Positions 34,418 to 45,204 of a stretch of DNA of 64,000 bases are shown here, in pieces. The notes under the pieces were generated by a model that ran no database searches, had not been told where the DNA came from, and saw only the letters and a program-made list of their open reading frames with translations. The position numbers were made by a program, and so were the translations under genes. The first letter of the stretch is position 1. Every line of letters starts with the position of its first letter. Origin of the DNA: Notolepis coatsorum. Lineage: Eukaryota > Chordata > Actinopteri > Aulopiformes > Paralepididae. The stretch lies in assembly GCA_963971535.1 (NCBI GenBank), contig OZ020588.1, positions 120,791,505 through 120,855,504 on the forward strand, in the 5' to 3' direction.

Positions 34418-34804
34418 ATCCAAATGGATTATTCCAATTCCTGATCGCCATTCGAAAAAATAGCTCCTTTTAGTGATCCACTGTGTATACTGTAAAACAC
34501 ATATTCCCCGATGCTCCGAGAGTCCAGCATGAAGCTGGTAGACGCCGGTTGCATGAGTGAGAAGTAAAATGTGGAGTGCAGGTTTTTTTTCATTGAGTTC
34601 AATCCAAAAGGGTGAATTACCATCTGGGAGACGATAGGGGGCGCTTTTTTCACATGTGAGCGCCTGAGGTAGCTGAATTTCCAACGGTAGACACGGTTGA
34701 TGAAATATGATTTCAGATCGCTAAAATGAGAAAAAAAAGAGAACAAACTAATATTCTCGTGATTGGGCATTCAACCCGGGGGGTAATAACCCGAATAATC
34801 TCAG

Positions 34805-34823
34805 GCGTGGCATGCAAAGTGTT
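34805..34823. repeat. SINE target duplication, left copy
   Basis: GCGTGGCATGCAAAGTGTT, repeated exactly at 35289-35307. Confidence 0.95.
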
Positions 34824-35288
34824 TTTTTTTTGGATCCACTTTTTCTCCCATTTTCTATATTTTCTCCCATCCCAATTTCGTATCATCCAATTCAACCCTC
34901 CCCTGTCACGAACGCTGTTTCTTGCCTCCCATAAGCCGGCTGCAATGTGGACTAAGTCATACATAGCACAAGTCCCCTCCGGTACTTGAGGTAACAGCAG
35001 TCGCATCTTTTCACCTGCGCAGCTCGATCTCTCAGTGGCGAGGAGTAACGTGTGGGAGGCTCACGCTGCCCCAGACACTTCCTGATTCTACTGCGCAGGC
35101 GCACCAACCGACCTGTAGGAGTCGCTGTCCACAACGCCCGATCCCCACCCATCAGTTTCCCACCCCCTAATACGGCCAATGTGTATTAGTATGAACGACC
35201 AGCTAAACTGAAAGCAATGTGGAGTGCTGGGCTCGAACAGGCAAGCCCAGCGTCTCCGTCATTCGTGGCGAGCGCCTTGCCCACTACG
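34824..35288 (-). mobile_element. tRNA-derived SINE on the minus strand
   Basis: 465 bp between exact 19-bp duplications. On the - strand it starts GCCGTAGTGGGCAAGGCGCT (A box TAGTGGGCAAGG, 35275-35286 in + coordinates), has a B box GTTCGAGCCC (35229-35238) and ends in a poly-A tail, seen as poly-T at 34824-34830. It belongs to a different family from the SINE at 29915. It inserted into copy A of the TTAA-bounded repeat, and so is younger than it. Confidence 0.9.
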
Positions 35289-35309
35289 GCGTGGCATGCA
35301 AAGTGTTAA

Positions 35310-35991
35310 GGGCAGGGGTAATATGAATGCGGTGCAAGATTCTAACTTGGATAGACTTGGTGCGGTTGCAAACAGAGTTTTCTTTTGCGTAGGTCCATGC
35401 ATCTTGCCAGTCTACATCCGTGATCTCTATGTCCAAGTCTGTTTAGTAACAAGGGAAGATAAAGATGAATTAAGGTTTAGAGTACTATAGAAGATAGATA
35501 TTTGTTTTTTAGGAATCTGCAAGGAGAGGGCTTTCTCCACATGTGAGGTGGAACTGTTAATTAACAGTGAGGTGTCCTTGGTGATAAACTGCCTAATTTG
35601 TAAGTATCTTAAAAAAATTCCGTTTTCAATAGACCATACCGCTGCTGCAGCTGTAGAAAGGACATTAGGGTCTGGCCATCAAACAAGTGGCCAAGATCAG
35701 TTATGCCCTGCGTATGCCAGGTCTTGAAGCCGCCGCCAATTTGGTCTGGCTTAAAGTCAGGATTACCTACGATCGGGGTAAGAGGAGAGGTCAGCTTAGC
35801 TCGGCCCTCCACCTTACGGACAGTCTTCCAGGCCTTGACGGAGCATAGTGTGATGGGGTTGGAGCATATTTTCCTAACAGACTTAAAGTCTTTGATAAAT
35901 AGTAGGTTCCATAGGGGGGACATAGATTGCGAGGATTCAATGTCTAGCCAGATTGATAGTGGGTCTGATCTGAACCAGCCGACAAGTACCC
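35310..35991 (-). pseudogene. L1 ORF2 C-terminal segment
   Basis: Continues the ORF2 frame after the L2 insertion: SDPLSIWLDIE, a WKTVRKVEGRAKLTSPLTPI block, then RYLQIRQFI-type residues after a frameshift near 35635, and after another shift a QDAWTYAKENSVCNRTKSIQ block near 35330-35400. It ends at the TTAA at 35306-35309. Confidence 0.8.
35986..35991. repeat. L2 target duplication, left copy
   Basis: GTACCC, repeated at 37679-37684. Leaving out one copy plus the L2 leaves the L1 reading frame continuous. Confidence 0.8.
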
Positions 35992-37678
35992 GACTCCTCC
36001 AGACCATAGCACCGGACATCCTCCCATTCCTAACTGCAACCATCAACTCCTCACTCAACTCGGGGGTGGTCCCCACCTCCCTAAAACAAGCCAGAGTCAC
36101 GCCCCTCATAAAAAAACCAACCCTGAACCCCACCGTCATAGGCAACTATCGTCCTGTCTCTCTTCTCTCTTTCCTTTCTAAAACACTTGAACGTGCTGTA
36201 TCCAACCAACTTACTGCTTATCTCTTACAGAATGACCTCCTAGACCCCAATCAGTCTGGCTTCCGGACTGGCCACTCCACAGAAACGGCCCTCATTGCGG
36301 TCACAGAGGCACTTCACTTAGCAAAAGCGAAAGGCCTCTCCTCTGTCCTGATTCTCCTAGATCTATCTGCAGCCTTCGACACAGTCAACCATCAAATCCT
36401 CCTCGCGGCCCTCGCAGGAATGGGAGTGGCTGGATCTGCGCTGACATGGCTGACATCATACCTCAACGACCGCTCCTACCAAGTGTCATGGGGACGGACT
36501 CTGTCGGACGGGTGTCCCCCAGGGCTCGGTCCTAGGACCCCTTCTCTTCTCCCGCTACACTAAATCACTGGGTAACATTATCACGTCTCATGGCTTCTCA
36601 TATCATTGTTATGCCGATGATACTCAACTCTTCCTCTCCTTCCCTCCCTCCCTCAGATATCCACATCTCTGAGCGGATCTCGGCCTGTCTGTCCGACATC
36701 TCCGCCTGGATGACGACCAACCACCTCAAACTGAACCTAAGCAAAACAGAATTGCTCCACCTGCTGGCCAAATCCTCCCCCCTGACCGACCTCTCCATCA
36801 CAGTCGAGAATGCAGCTGTGACCGCGTCCCCGACCGCCAAGAACCTTGGTGTTGTCCTCAACGACCAGTTGAACTTCTCTGCTCACATCGCAGCGACAAC
36901 CAGAACCTGCAGATTCCTACTGAGCAACGTCAGAAGGATCCGCCCCTTCCTGACAAAAGAAGCCACCCAACTCCTCGTCCAATCAACAGTCATCTCCCGC
37001 CTCGACTACTGCAACGCACTGCTAGCTGGCCTCCCGGCCACTGCAACAAAAGCCTCTTCAACTCATTCAAAGCGCAGCGGCCCGCCTGATCTCAAACCTA
37101 CCGAAGTTGGCCCATGTCACCCCACTTCTTAGGGACCTGCACTGGCTCCCTATTGCTGCACGTATCCGCTTCAAGGCCCTCGATCTAGCATACCGTGCGG
37201 CAAAGGGAACCGCTCCCGCCTACCTCCGGTCAATGGTCTCTAACTACACACCCTCAAGACCCCTACGCTCTGCATCTTCTGGCCGCCTCAGACCTACTCC
37301 TATCCAAGCTCCCGGAGGGTCATCAAAGAGAAGCCGCCTATTCTCAGTCCTTGCCCCACAATGGTGGAATGAACTACCCACCCCAGTTAGGACATCCGAA
37401 TCCCGTCCAATCTTTTTTAGCCATCGACTAAAGACTCACTTCTTCAACCATTATCTGAAATGATAATAATAATAAAAAAATATATATATATCTAACCCTG
37501 ACTAACCTTACTGTCATGCACTTGTCCTAATAAACTAACCTACACTGTAACACGCAACACTTTGATAAACATTGTTACTCAGCTGATAGAGTTGTACCCT
37601 TCTTGCTGTCTTGTCGTACAGAACTTGTAAGTCGCTTTGGATAAAAGCGTCAGCTAAATGACTAAATGTAAATGTAAT
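35992..37678 (+). mobile_element. L2-type LINE inserted in L1 (5'-truncated)
   Basis: 1687 bp ending in the AAATGTAAATGTAATG tail, flanked by GTACCC. Opposite in orientation to the L1 it interrupts. Its 3' tail is shared with the fragment at 13956-14132. Confidence 0.88.
35995..37463 (+). pseudogene. L2 ORF2: reverse transcriptase and C-terminus
   Basis: RT landmarks: VTPLIKKPTLNPT (36094), NYRPVSLLSFLSKTLERAV (36142), QSGFRTGHSTETALIAVTEA (36253), LLDLSAAFDTVNHQILL (36355), and YADD at about 36608-36619 in a shifted frame. Then SAWMTTNHLKLNLSKTELL, VISRLDYCNALLAGLP, HVTPLLRDLHWLPIAARIRF and the C-terminal WWNELPTPVR. Shifts occur near 36530, 36620 and 37060-37110. The endonuclease and ORF1 are missing. 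Inactive copy; the motif order and 3' tail fit the L2 clade. Confidence 0.85.
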
Positions 37679-37684
37679 GTACCC

Positions 37685-39420
37685 TAAGGTGTGCTGCTAG
37701 TTGATAATGTCTAATATTAGGTAGGTCTAGACCCCCATCTTCACTGTCCATCTGTAATTTGGCCATTTTCAGACGTGGTTTCTTCCCATTCCAAATGAAT
37801 GAGCTTAGCCAGCCTTCTAGCACCTTGATAACCTTGTTTGTCAGCAGCACTGGGATCATTTGGAGAGGGTATAATAGTCTGGGGAGTACGTTCATTTTGA
37901 CGAGGGCTATCCTACCCAGCCAGGAGATTGGTAAAGGGGCCCATCTAACTAAGTCTGCCCTTATGGTGTCTAAAAGGGGGGGAAAGTTGGCCTTAAACAA
38001 TGTATCATAGGTGGGTGTCACAAATACTCTTAAGTAAACAAAGCCGGAGGGCGACCAGCGAAATGGGAAGGGCTCGGGCAGTATCGGAATGGATTTAAGT
38101 GTCCCAAGTGGCATTGCTTCGGATTTGGAAAAGTAAATTTTGTACCCCGAGAAGGTTCCAATGTGGAAATCATGCGGGTTAGACATGGAATGGAAGAGTC
38201 AGGTTTAGATATAAAGATCAGTACGTCGTCCGCGTAAAGAGTGATTTTGTGTTCCCTCTCGCCCACCCTAATACCTGAGATCGCGGCTGACTGCCTTATG
38301 GCCTGAGCGAGTGGTTCTATGGCCATGTCAAATAGTAAAGGGCTAAGAGGGTCCCCTTGGGGGTTCCCCCATTGTAGAGGAAAGTTGTTAGACCTAAGCC
38401 TGTTAGTCAGGACCGCCGACATCCGTGAGTTGTAAAGAACCTTGACCCAGTCAATAAAAGTGTCTCCTAGGCCAAATTCAGCGAGGGTTAGAAACAAATA
38501 CGGCCATTCTACACGGTCGAATGCCTTCTCCGAGTCTTCTATCTCACGAGTCATTTGGATGATATTAAGGAGCCGTCTCATGTTGTCGGTAGAGTTCCTA
38601 CCCTTAATAAAACCAGTCTGACCTTCATTAATAATGAAAGGAAGTACTTTTTCTAGGCGCATGGACAGGATCTTGGAGAGCAATTTTTGGTCCAAATTAA
38701 GTAGGGCTATAGGCCTATAGGAGGCGCACTTTTTAGGGCATTTACCCTTTTTAAGGAGAAGGCAAATATTAGCCTCCCGTAGGGACTGGGGTAATATCCC
38801 AACCTCAGAGGAGTGATTAAGCATTGCCAGCAGGGCATCCAAGAGAATATGACCAAATTCCGTATAGAATTTGCATCCGAAACCGCCCGGGCCCGGAGCC
38901 TTACCAGATGGCATACCCTTAAGGGCGCACAGAGCTTCTTCCTTCGTAATTGGGGCGTTAAGGAGCAAGTTCTGATCTTTCGATACCTTAGGGAGGTGCA
39001 AGTCAGCGAAAAAAGCTTGCATGTCAGAGAGAGCACCATCGGGTCGTTCAGTCCTATAGAGTTGGGCAAACTCTTTATTAATAGTTTTGGTGTCAAAGGA
39101 CCTGACCCCGTTGGAGTCCGAAATTGAGGCGATTACTTGGGTGTCAGCCCTCTTATTTGCCAAGTTAGCTAGGCACCTGCCAGGCTTGTCACCGTGTTCG
39201 TACATTCTCTGTCTGGCAAATTTAAAAGAGTATTCGGCGTCCTGGATCAGAAGAGTGTTTAACACGGTTCTGGTGGCCGTAAGCTCTATAAGCACAGCCG
39301 GGGCTGGGTTTGAAACATGTTGTTTCTCAAGGTCGGCTAGTTTGGATTCAAGAAGTTTGCATTGTTCATTTTTCTTGCGTTTTGAGTTAAAGTCTCCGCC
39401 CACAAAAGCATTCTCAGAGG
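37685..39420 (-). pseudogene. L1 ORF2 reverse transcriptase
   Basis: On the - strand the frame starts with VGGDFNS, the end of the endonuclease joined directly to the post-endonuclease linker, so about 50-60 endonuclease residues are missing. RT motifs: GKAPGPGGFGCKFY, CASYRPIALLNLDQKLLSKI, GQTGFIKGRNSTDNMRRLL, SEKAFDRVEWPYLF (slightly shortened before it), NPQGDPLSPLLF and the catalytic YADD at about 38224-38236. A frameshift near 38190 moves the downstream part to another frame (FHIGTFSGYKIYFSKSEAM, then SWLGRIALVKMNVLPRLLY). This motif set is that of the vertebrate L1 group. Confidence 0.88.
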
Positions 39421-40076
39421 CCAGGCCATTATATTCAGTAATTATTTATTTTGATAGAAATCCGGGGAGTAGCTTGGGGGACAGTATACATTCATTGTCA
39501 TTTGTCGGCCTATTTATGAATCGTTTTCAAATAAACGCAAATAAACGTCAAACAGCCATATCACAAAAAAAAAGAAAAAGCTTATATCTCCGTGAAAACT
39601 GGTCTGATTATCCTAATACTGGTAAAATAGATTCCTTACCTGAGATTAGATGGTATCCAAATGGATTATTCCAATTCCTGATTGGGATTTGAAAAAATCT
39701 ATCCTTTTATTGATCCACCGCGTATACAGTAAAAACACATAATCCCCGCTGCTCTGAGGGTCCAGAGTGAAGCTGATCGACGCCGGTTACATGAGTGAGA
39801 AGTAAAATGTGGAGTCCGGGTCTTTTTTTCTCATTCATTTTCACTGAGTCCAATCCAAAAGGGTGAATTACCATCTGGGAGACGATAGGGGGCGCTTTTT
39901 TCACATCTGAGTGCCTGGGGTGGCTGATTTTCCAATGGTAGACTCGGTTGATGAAATATGAATTCAGATCGCTAATTTAAAAAAAAATAAGAGAAAAAAC
40001 TAATATTCTCGTTATGGACATTTAACCCGCGGGGGGTAAACCCGAGAAAACTCGGGTTGGGCATCCAAAGTGTTAA
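39421..40076. mobile_element. TTAA-bounded interspersed repeat, copy B
   Basis: 39650-40073 matches copy A (34418-34823) closely: TATCCAAATGGATTATTCCA, GGGTGAATTACCATCTGGGA, GACGATAGGGG and the CAAAGTGTTAA end. TTAA at 40073-40076 joins the L1 endonuclease. 39421-39649 is extra sequence that may be the remainder of the same element, truncated in copy A. Confidence 0.6.
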
Positions 40077-40389
40077 GAACCCCTTTGATAATCACATAGC
40101 GACCTTGGCTATCTAAAGAGGAAGTTATGAGTCTAAAGGGAACATTTTTATTGATCAATATGGCCACTCCCCTACTAAATGTAGAATAGTTTGTGGCGAA
40201 GACCTGTCCCACCCAACTCTTTTGAAGTTTAGCGGTGTCGTTGGGTCCCATATGGGTTTCTTGTAATAAAACAATAGAAACATTCTCCTTCTTTAAAAAG
40301 GTCAGAATCGCCTTCCTTTTCGCTAGTTTCTGAAGACCTCGAACATTCCAGGAGCAGAGCTTAAAGCTCTCAGAGTTAGCCGTAGCCAT
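40077..40389 (-). pseudogene. L1 ORF2 N-terminus (APE endonuclease, partial)
   Basis: ATG at 40389. SWNVRGLQKLAKRKAILTFL then VLLQETHM (catalytic Glu) and SRGVAILINKNVPF, the first half of the APE-type endonuclease that nicks target DNA. The frame runs into the TTAA-bounded repeat at 40076. Confidence 0.88.
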
Positions 40390-41513
40390 AGAATATTAGG
40401 GGGTGTGTAGACAGGGCAGACCTAAAAAGGCCTGTGGGCACACGAAATTCACCTATTTTAACCACTAAGCTATGTACCTAGAGCCATACATAAAACAAAT
40501 ATTTTCAGTAGTAGTAGTACAGTAGAGTAGATGTGTCCTGAGCCATATATAAAAAACATATAAAGGTGCGGGACCGGTGGGCCTTTCCCCAACAACACAG
40601 GGACTCAACATAGGGCCTAAAACCCTCAAACCTACCATAAGTAGATTACTCTCTCAGTGGCTGCTTGCCACACTCCCAAACAAAAAAAAAGAAAAGAAAA
40701 AGCCTCAAAACGTAGAGTAAATGGAACAGTTCACATTAAACCTTATAAGAACATGGCTAGGTTCAGACAATAGACCTAGAACAGGAACCATAGCAAGAGA
40801 AAAAAGGGGGGGGGGGTAAGTGACCTGTGTACTGCATGATAAACGTGTGCAGTACGTCCACCAGGCCGGAAGAGGGCGATACTCTGCTGACAGGTCCGTT
40901 GTTTCCTATGGTTCACACAGAGTAGCTTGCTGCCTTGTCATAGCGCAATTAGGCCGCCGTGTCAGGAGAGGGCGCTGTGCAAAAGTTCATCTGCCAGTGA
41001 GAGGATTCTCCGGCGCTGCAGCTGGACCCTATTGAGCAGGTCAACAGCAGATGATGACGCCTCTAGCCGCAGACGCGACCACTTGCCATGTGTGTGGGTA
41101 GCAGAACGTAGCTGGAAGAGCGTGGCTGATGGATCTAGAGACCCCAGTCCAAAAAAATATGTATACACACACAAGAGAAAAAAATAAGTACATCACGGAG
41201 GCATTAAGCCAAGTCGTGACGAGGCGTAAGTGACACGCATAGAAGTCCTAGGTCATTTAAACAAAGCTAGCGCTTAGCTCCCCAGCATATAGTGGATGTA
41301 AAAAACAAACAAAATAAAGTGGCATTATGTAATAATTATACAAAACAGACCAGGCCAACCCCCCCTTGAGTCAGACGCCGAGAAAAATAAAGCATCCAGG
41401 CGACACTTAACGTCACACAGTCAACCATATTTATAAGAACGAAGAAATATAGAGTGATATAACGCTCGGCGCGTTTAGCCATAGCGAGGTACTAACGGCC
41501 CAAAATCAAGCTA
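40390..41513 (-). other. L1 ORF1-ORF2 spacer
   Basis: No assignable open frame. Contains A-rich runs near 40680 and 40800 and a run of G at 40807-40816. Interpreted as the inter-ORF region of the L1, though other insertions could be hidden here. Confidence 0.45.
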
Positions 41514-42328
41514 CTACCGCGCCTGTATCGGGGCCCCTCTATGCTGGGTCTTCAAGAAGTCCACGGCGTCCTCAGGGGATGAAAGATGTTTTCTCGCCCC
41601 GTCTTCGTCCGTGATGATAAGTCTTGCAGGGAACTGTAGAGACGGCTTGAGTCCTAGCTTGTAGAGGGGGGCCATGACGTCTTTGTAGCGGGAACGCTGC
41701 TCCACGACTTCGGGGCAGTAGTCTTCAAAGATTAGGACTGTTTTCCCTCTGTATTTCAGCGTTCCCCTCCTCTTCCATGCCTCCCAGATAATCCTCTCTT
41801 TTATACGATAGTGGTGCAGGCGGGCAATAACCGCTCTAGGCCTGGAGCCGGCCGGCTGGCTTGGCAGTAAGGGCCCTATGACACCGGTCCAGTTCGGGTG
41901 GTGTAGGGAGGACCTCCTTCCCCAGAATTTCAACCAGTACCTCCGCAAAAAAGTCGCTGGGCCGGTCGCTATGAATGGACTCATCCAATCCCAATATGCG
42001 TATATTAGACCGGCGGCTGCGGGACTCAGCGTTATTTAGCTTAGCCTTTAGCTTGTCATTGTTAGCCTCCAGCGACGTACACCTAGCCTCTAGCTCATCC
42101 ATCCCTGTCAGTCCAAGTATTTAAACCGCTTTCCACGGAGGTCAGACGCTCGGCATGGTCGTTAACCGTCGTCCAGAGGCTGTCGAGTTTGGTTTCGAGC
42201 GAGGCAGCGGACGCTCTGATTTCGTTGGTTAGGGCCTGCCTTAGCTCTTCAATTAGCCCAGCAATGGCGGTTATATCAGCGGGAGCGTCGTCCTTCTTGG
42301 ATTCATTTCTCAGTTGTCTCGTCGCCAT
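41514..42328 (-). pseudogene. L1 ORF1 RNA-binding protein, frameshifted
   Basis: ATG at 42328. Three successive frames give an N-terminal coiled coil (EELRQALTNEIRASAASLET, then DELEARCTSLEANNDKLKAK), an RRM-like region starting SRRSNIRILGLDESI, and a C-terminal domain with RVIARLHHYRIKERI-like residues and FEDYCPEV. This is the layout of L1 ORF1p, a trimeric RNA chaperone. Breaks lie near 42100 and 41850. Confidence 0.82.
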
Positions 42329-42620
42329 CGTGGTTCTTGCAGCCAAAATAAATAGGTAGAAACATAAAGGTTTAACCGAGTTGAAAATATAAAAAGAGGC
42401 TTTTAGGACTAAATATTAAAATACGGGAGTCACATCGTGGCCATGAGCGACTACTCCATCCTTGACCCGGAACCGGCCCATTCTTTGCATAGTTAAATCT
42501 CATTATGAAATGTTCAACCTAATTGACACTGGAATGACAGCTCTGGGGGACTATCGAAAGCACTTGATGTTACTGGGCTTGGAATTACAGGCCTAGACAG
42601 AATGTGAGAAAGTGTTTATG

Positions 42621-42624
42621 TATG
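42621..42624. repeat. Target duplication TATG, left copy of Gypsy element
   Basis: TATG precedes the 5' LTR and also follows the 3' LTR at 51780-51783. Four bases only, so moderately convincing. Confidence 0.7.
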
Positions 42625-43724
42625 TGTAGCACCCTGAATATTCGACTATTATTCAGAAGTGCTGACTTGCCTTTTATCTCCCCTTTGTGCACAAAGACAT
42701 GTTAACTAGTTTCCATTGATATTCTCCTGAACAATGACGCGAGTTTCTCCTTCTCTCACCGGCTGGAATATGGATTATAAATACTAAACTGAATCATATT
42801 CAATTCACCCAGTTCTTCCTGTGGGGCTAGTTGGCGGTACCAGCAGGGGGCGGCGGTGGCAGGCGGAGCGCACGAGAGAGACATGGAGGAGAAGCAAGTC
42901 AACTGAAACGGAAGTGGAGAGAACCAGCCTCTTCGACGTTGGACTTATATTACGGGTTATACTAGAAATATAAGCGTAGTAGTGTGTTGAATATCCCCAC
43001 AGAATAACCCTAGTGATACAGCGAGTTATCCTAGAAGAAAGCGGTATAGCCAAGTGGCTTATGTTAACGTTATCCCCTACAGCGAGGTGCCCGGCAAGCG
43101 TTGCCTGAAGAGAACTGGTGGTTAGAGGCACCGTGCGTTGTTGCATGTTTCGGCTAGCAGGAGGGCTGTCTAGGACCCACAGAGTAGCTTCAGTTAAGGT
43201 AGCCCCCAGATTATTAAAGTGCATCAACCCAGCACCGGCAGCCAGCAGCCTGTCAGCGCCGGCAGTCTACATCTTCTCAGCACCGGCAGTCGGCAGCCTA
43301 GCACGGGAGTTCGTCCCGTCCAGCAGAGGTCGCCATCACCCAGCACGCGCCTCCAGCCCGCTACTGCCCGCCTGCCTAACACAGCTTGCTAGCTCCTGGG
43401 ACGAGAGCGTTCGACACCATTTTACCACCCGGACTAGTGGTGGTGCGGCGAGGCCGCCATCTTGGTTGAGTACACTGGCGCTTCGGTGACCAAGATCCTA
43501 TTGCACAGTACACAGTGTGTCGCGGCCTACAGGCGAAGCTAATGGTTGCTAACTACAGTTCATAGGGGTACCCCATAAACAGTACATGCCGGCATTAGTA
43601 TAGGACTTGTTTGGTAAAGTGGGCCCACCTTTTTCATTTTCTTTGAGTGTGATAACGTGTATGTTCTTTAATATTACTTTCCCATCTACTTAACCATTTC
43701 CCTCTTGGAGGTAACCGAAATGTT

Positions 43725-43796
43725 ACTATATAAGTAAAGCCTTAGAGAGGTATTATCACTACTATATAAGTAAAGCCTTAGAGAGGTATTATCACT
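43725..43796 (+). promoter_or_regulatory. Duplicated TATA-region in the LTR
   Basis: A 36-bp unit starting ACTATATAAGTAAAGCCTTA occurs twice in tandem (43725 and 43761), so each LTR has two TATATAAG boxes. The 3' LTR has the same pair near 51061-51132. Confidence 0.8.
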
Positions 43797-44082
43797 GGTA
43801 CTAACCCAGACGTGGGTGACGAGTCAAGCACATTGAAGTCTATTATATTTGGGTCGGCAATACCTGGTTCTATACGGTGTGGGTGTATTATATAAGTGTT
43901 GCAAGATATTGAATTACGACTGAAGTAAACATAGAACCACCCATTGCTATTAACTATTTGTAGCTGAACAGTACAAATAACAGTAAAGAATGTAGATGGG
44001 AGTCTGTGTGCGTGTCCATTCCTGAGCCTATTATTAACCCTTTTTGGTGCGGGTAACGTTAACACATTTAACCCCTTCCTAC

Positions 44083-44775
44083 CAGGCCATGTGAGCGGCG
44101 CGGCGCGTGAGCGGCGCGGGGAGCGGAGCGGGCGGTTTTGACGTGAGCGAGGAGTGGGTTTTAAAATGGGTCGGCGCGACGTCCGGAGCGAGAGTTCTCC
44201 TCCGCTCCAATCCACTCCAGGCCGCTCACAGTGGTTTAACACTGATGTAATATACATGTAGTACAATGCCAAAGCAATAGATGGCGATGTACAAACATGA
44301 AGGCCATTTTCAACCAATGAGAAGGGTGAACCTGTGATATCCTGTTCAGGCTTTGTCACTCACTCCTGTTAGAAAAAGTATCGACGCCATTGTTGTTGTC
44401 GTTAGCTTACATGCTAACGTTAATGGCAGCGACCATAGCATTGTGGCTCGGCTAGCTATCATCGCTTAATAGAGCTAGTGAATGGATAAACAACGTTATT
44501 TAACATTGCAGAATGGGTACAATTACAATGCGGCTCAATACAAACAATTGTTAAGGGGCCCAGGGGGTGTAGACTGTTGTAGTTTGAGCTAATTTACACC
44601 ATGCTCCAAAAAGAATAAAAAATCTGCCGAGCGATCTGGCGCGGGGAGCGCTCGATTCAAGGTGAGCGGTGAGCGACTTGGGGGCGGGGTCAACATGAGC
44701 GATTAGCGGAGCGGACCAAGCTTTAAAGAGCGAATAGCGGATTTCTCGCCCGCGCCGATCCGCTCACGTGGCCTG
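44083..44775. mobile_element. hAT MITE nested in Gypsy 5' LTR
   Basis: 693 bp with inverted termini CAGGCCATGTGAGCGG and CAGGCCACGTGAGCGG, flanked by the octamer CTTCCTAC (44075-44082 and 44776-44783). The 3' LTR has a single uninterrupted CTTCCTAC at this spot, giving a clear empty site. GAGCGG-type subrepeats are concentrated near both ends. No transposase frame. Confidence 0.97.
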
Positions 44776-45145
44776 CTTCCTACCCAACTTCCCCCTTTCA
44801 ACTATTAAGGTTTCTAATGTCACCGAGGGAGGGTACTGCTTGCGGGAGGAACTAAGTTATTTATTTACAATTCAGTCACTAGGTATGGGAGGGTTAACGG
44901 AGGTATTGGGGGAAGTGAGAGCGAGTTGGGGAGTACTGCTGACCGCCCCGGAAAGGCGAGGAAGACCAGAGTACCAGACCAGGTTGGTAAATCCCGGGCC
45001 CCATCCACTCCCACTGCCGGCCTCCAGTTTGACGCTCCAGGCCCAAAGACGAAGGTGCAGTCAGACGGAGCTCTACTGTGTCTCGCTACCCAGTGACTGT
45101 GCACACCCGTTCCCACGAAGCAGGGATAATCCACCCTGCTACATT

Positions 45146-45156
45146 TGGCGTCACGA
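45146..45156 (+). promoter_or_regulatory. Primer binding site of Gypsy element
   Basis: TGGCGTCACGA begins two bases after the 5' LTR end. I cannot name the matching tRNA. Confidence 0.6.
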
Positions 45157-45204
45157 CACACATCCTAACATACTCCCTCGAACGTGACGACCAAGAGACC
45201 TACG

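Larger units (their letters stand above)
34418..35309. mobile_element. TTAA-bounded interspersed repeat, copy A
   Basis: From TATCCAAATGGATTATTCCA at the left to GCATGCAAAGTGTTAA at the right, about 410 bp of its own sequence, interrupted by a SINE at 34824-35288. Copy B is at about 39650-40076. Both copies meet L1 sequence at a TTAA on the right, suggesting a piggyBac-type or TTAA-targeting MITE. The left end lacks a clear TTAA, so the superfamily is unproven. Confidence 0.6.
35310..42481 (-). mobile_element. L1-type LINE, degraded and twice interrupted
   Basis: Read on the - strand: 5' UTR (42481-42329, starting near GGGCCGGTTCCGGGTCAAGG), ORF1 (42328-41514), spacer (41513-40390), ORF2 endonuclease start (40389-40077), TTAA-bounded repeat, RT (39420-37685), L2 insertion, and ORF2 C-terminus (35991-35310). 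The 3' UTR is missing. Frame and reading order are consistent across the L2 insertion, showing these are parts of one element. Confidence 0.85.
42625..45143 (+). repeat. 5' LTR of Gypsy element, with nested hAT
   Basis: 2519 bp. Removing the 693-bp hAT and one 8-bp duplication, and adding the 84-bp segment found at 50198-50281 plus three single-base gaps, gives the 1905 bp of the 3' LTR exactly. Confidence 0.95.
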
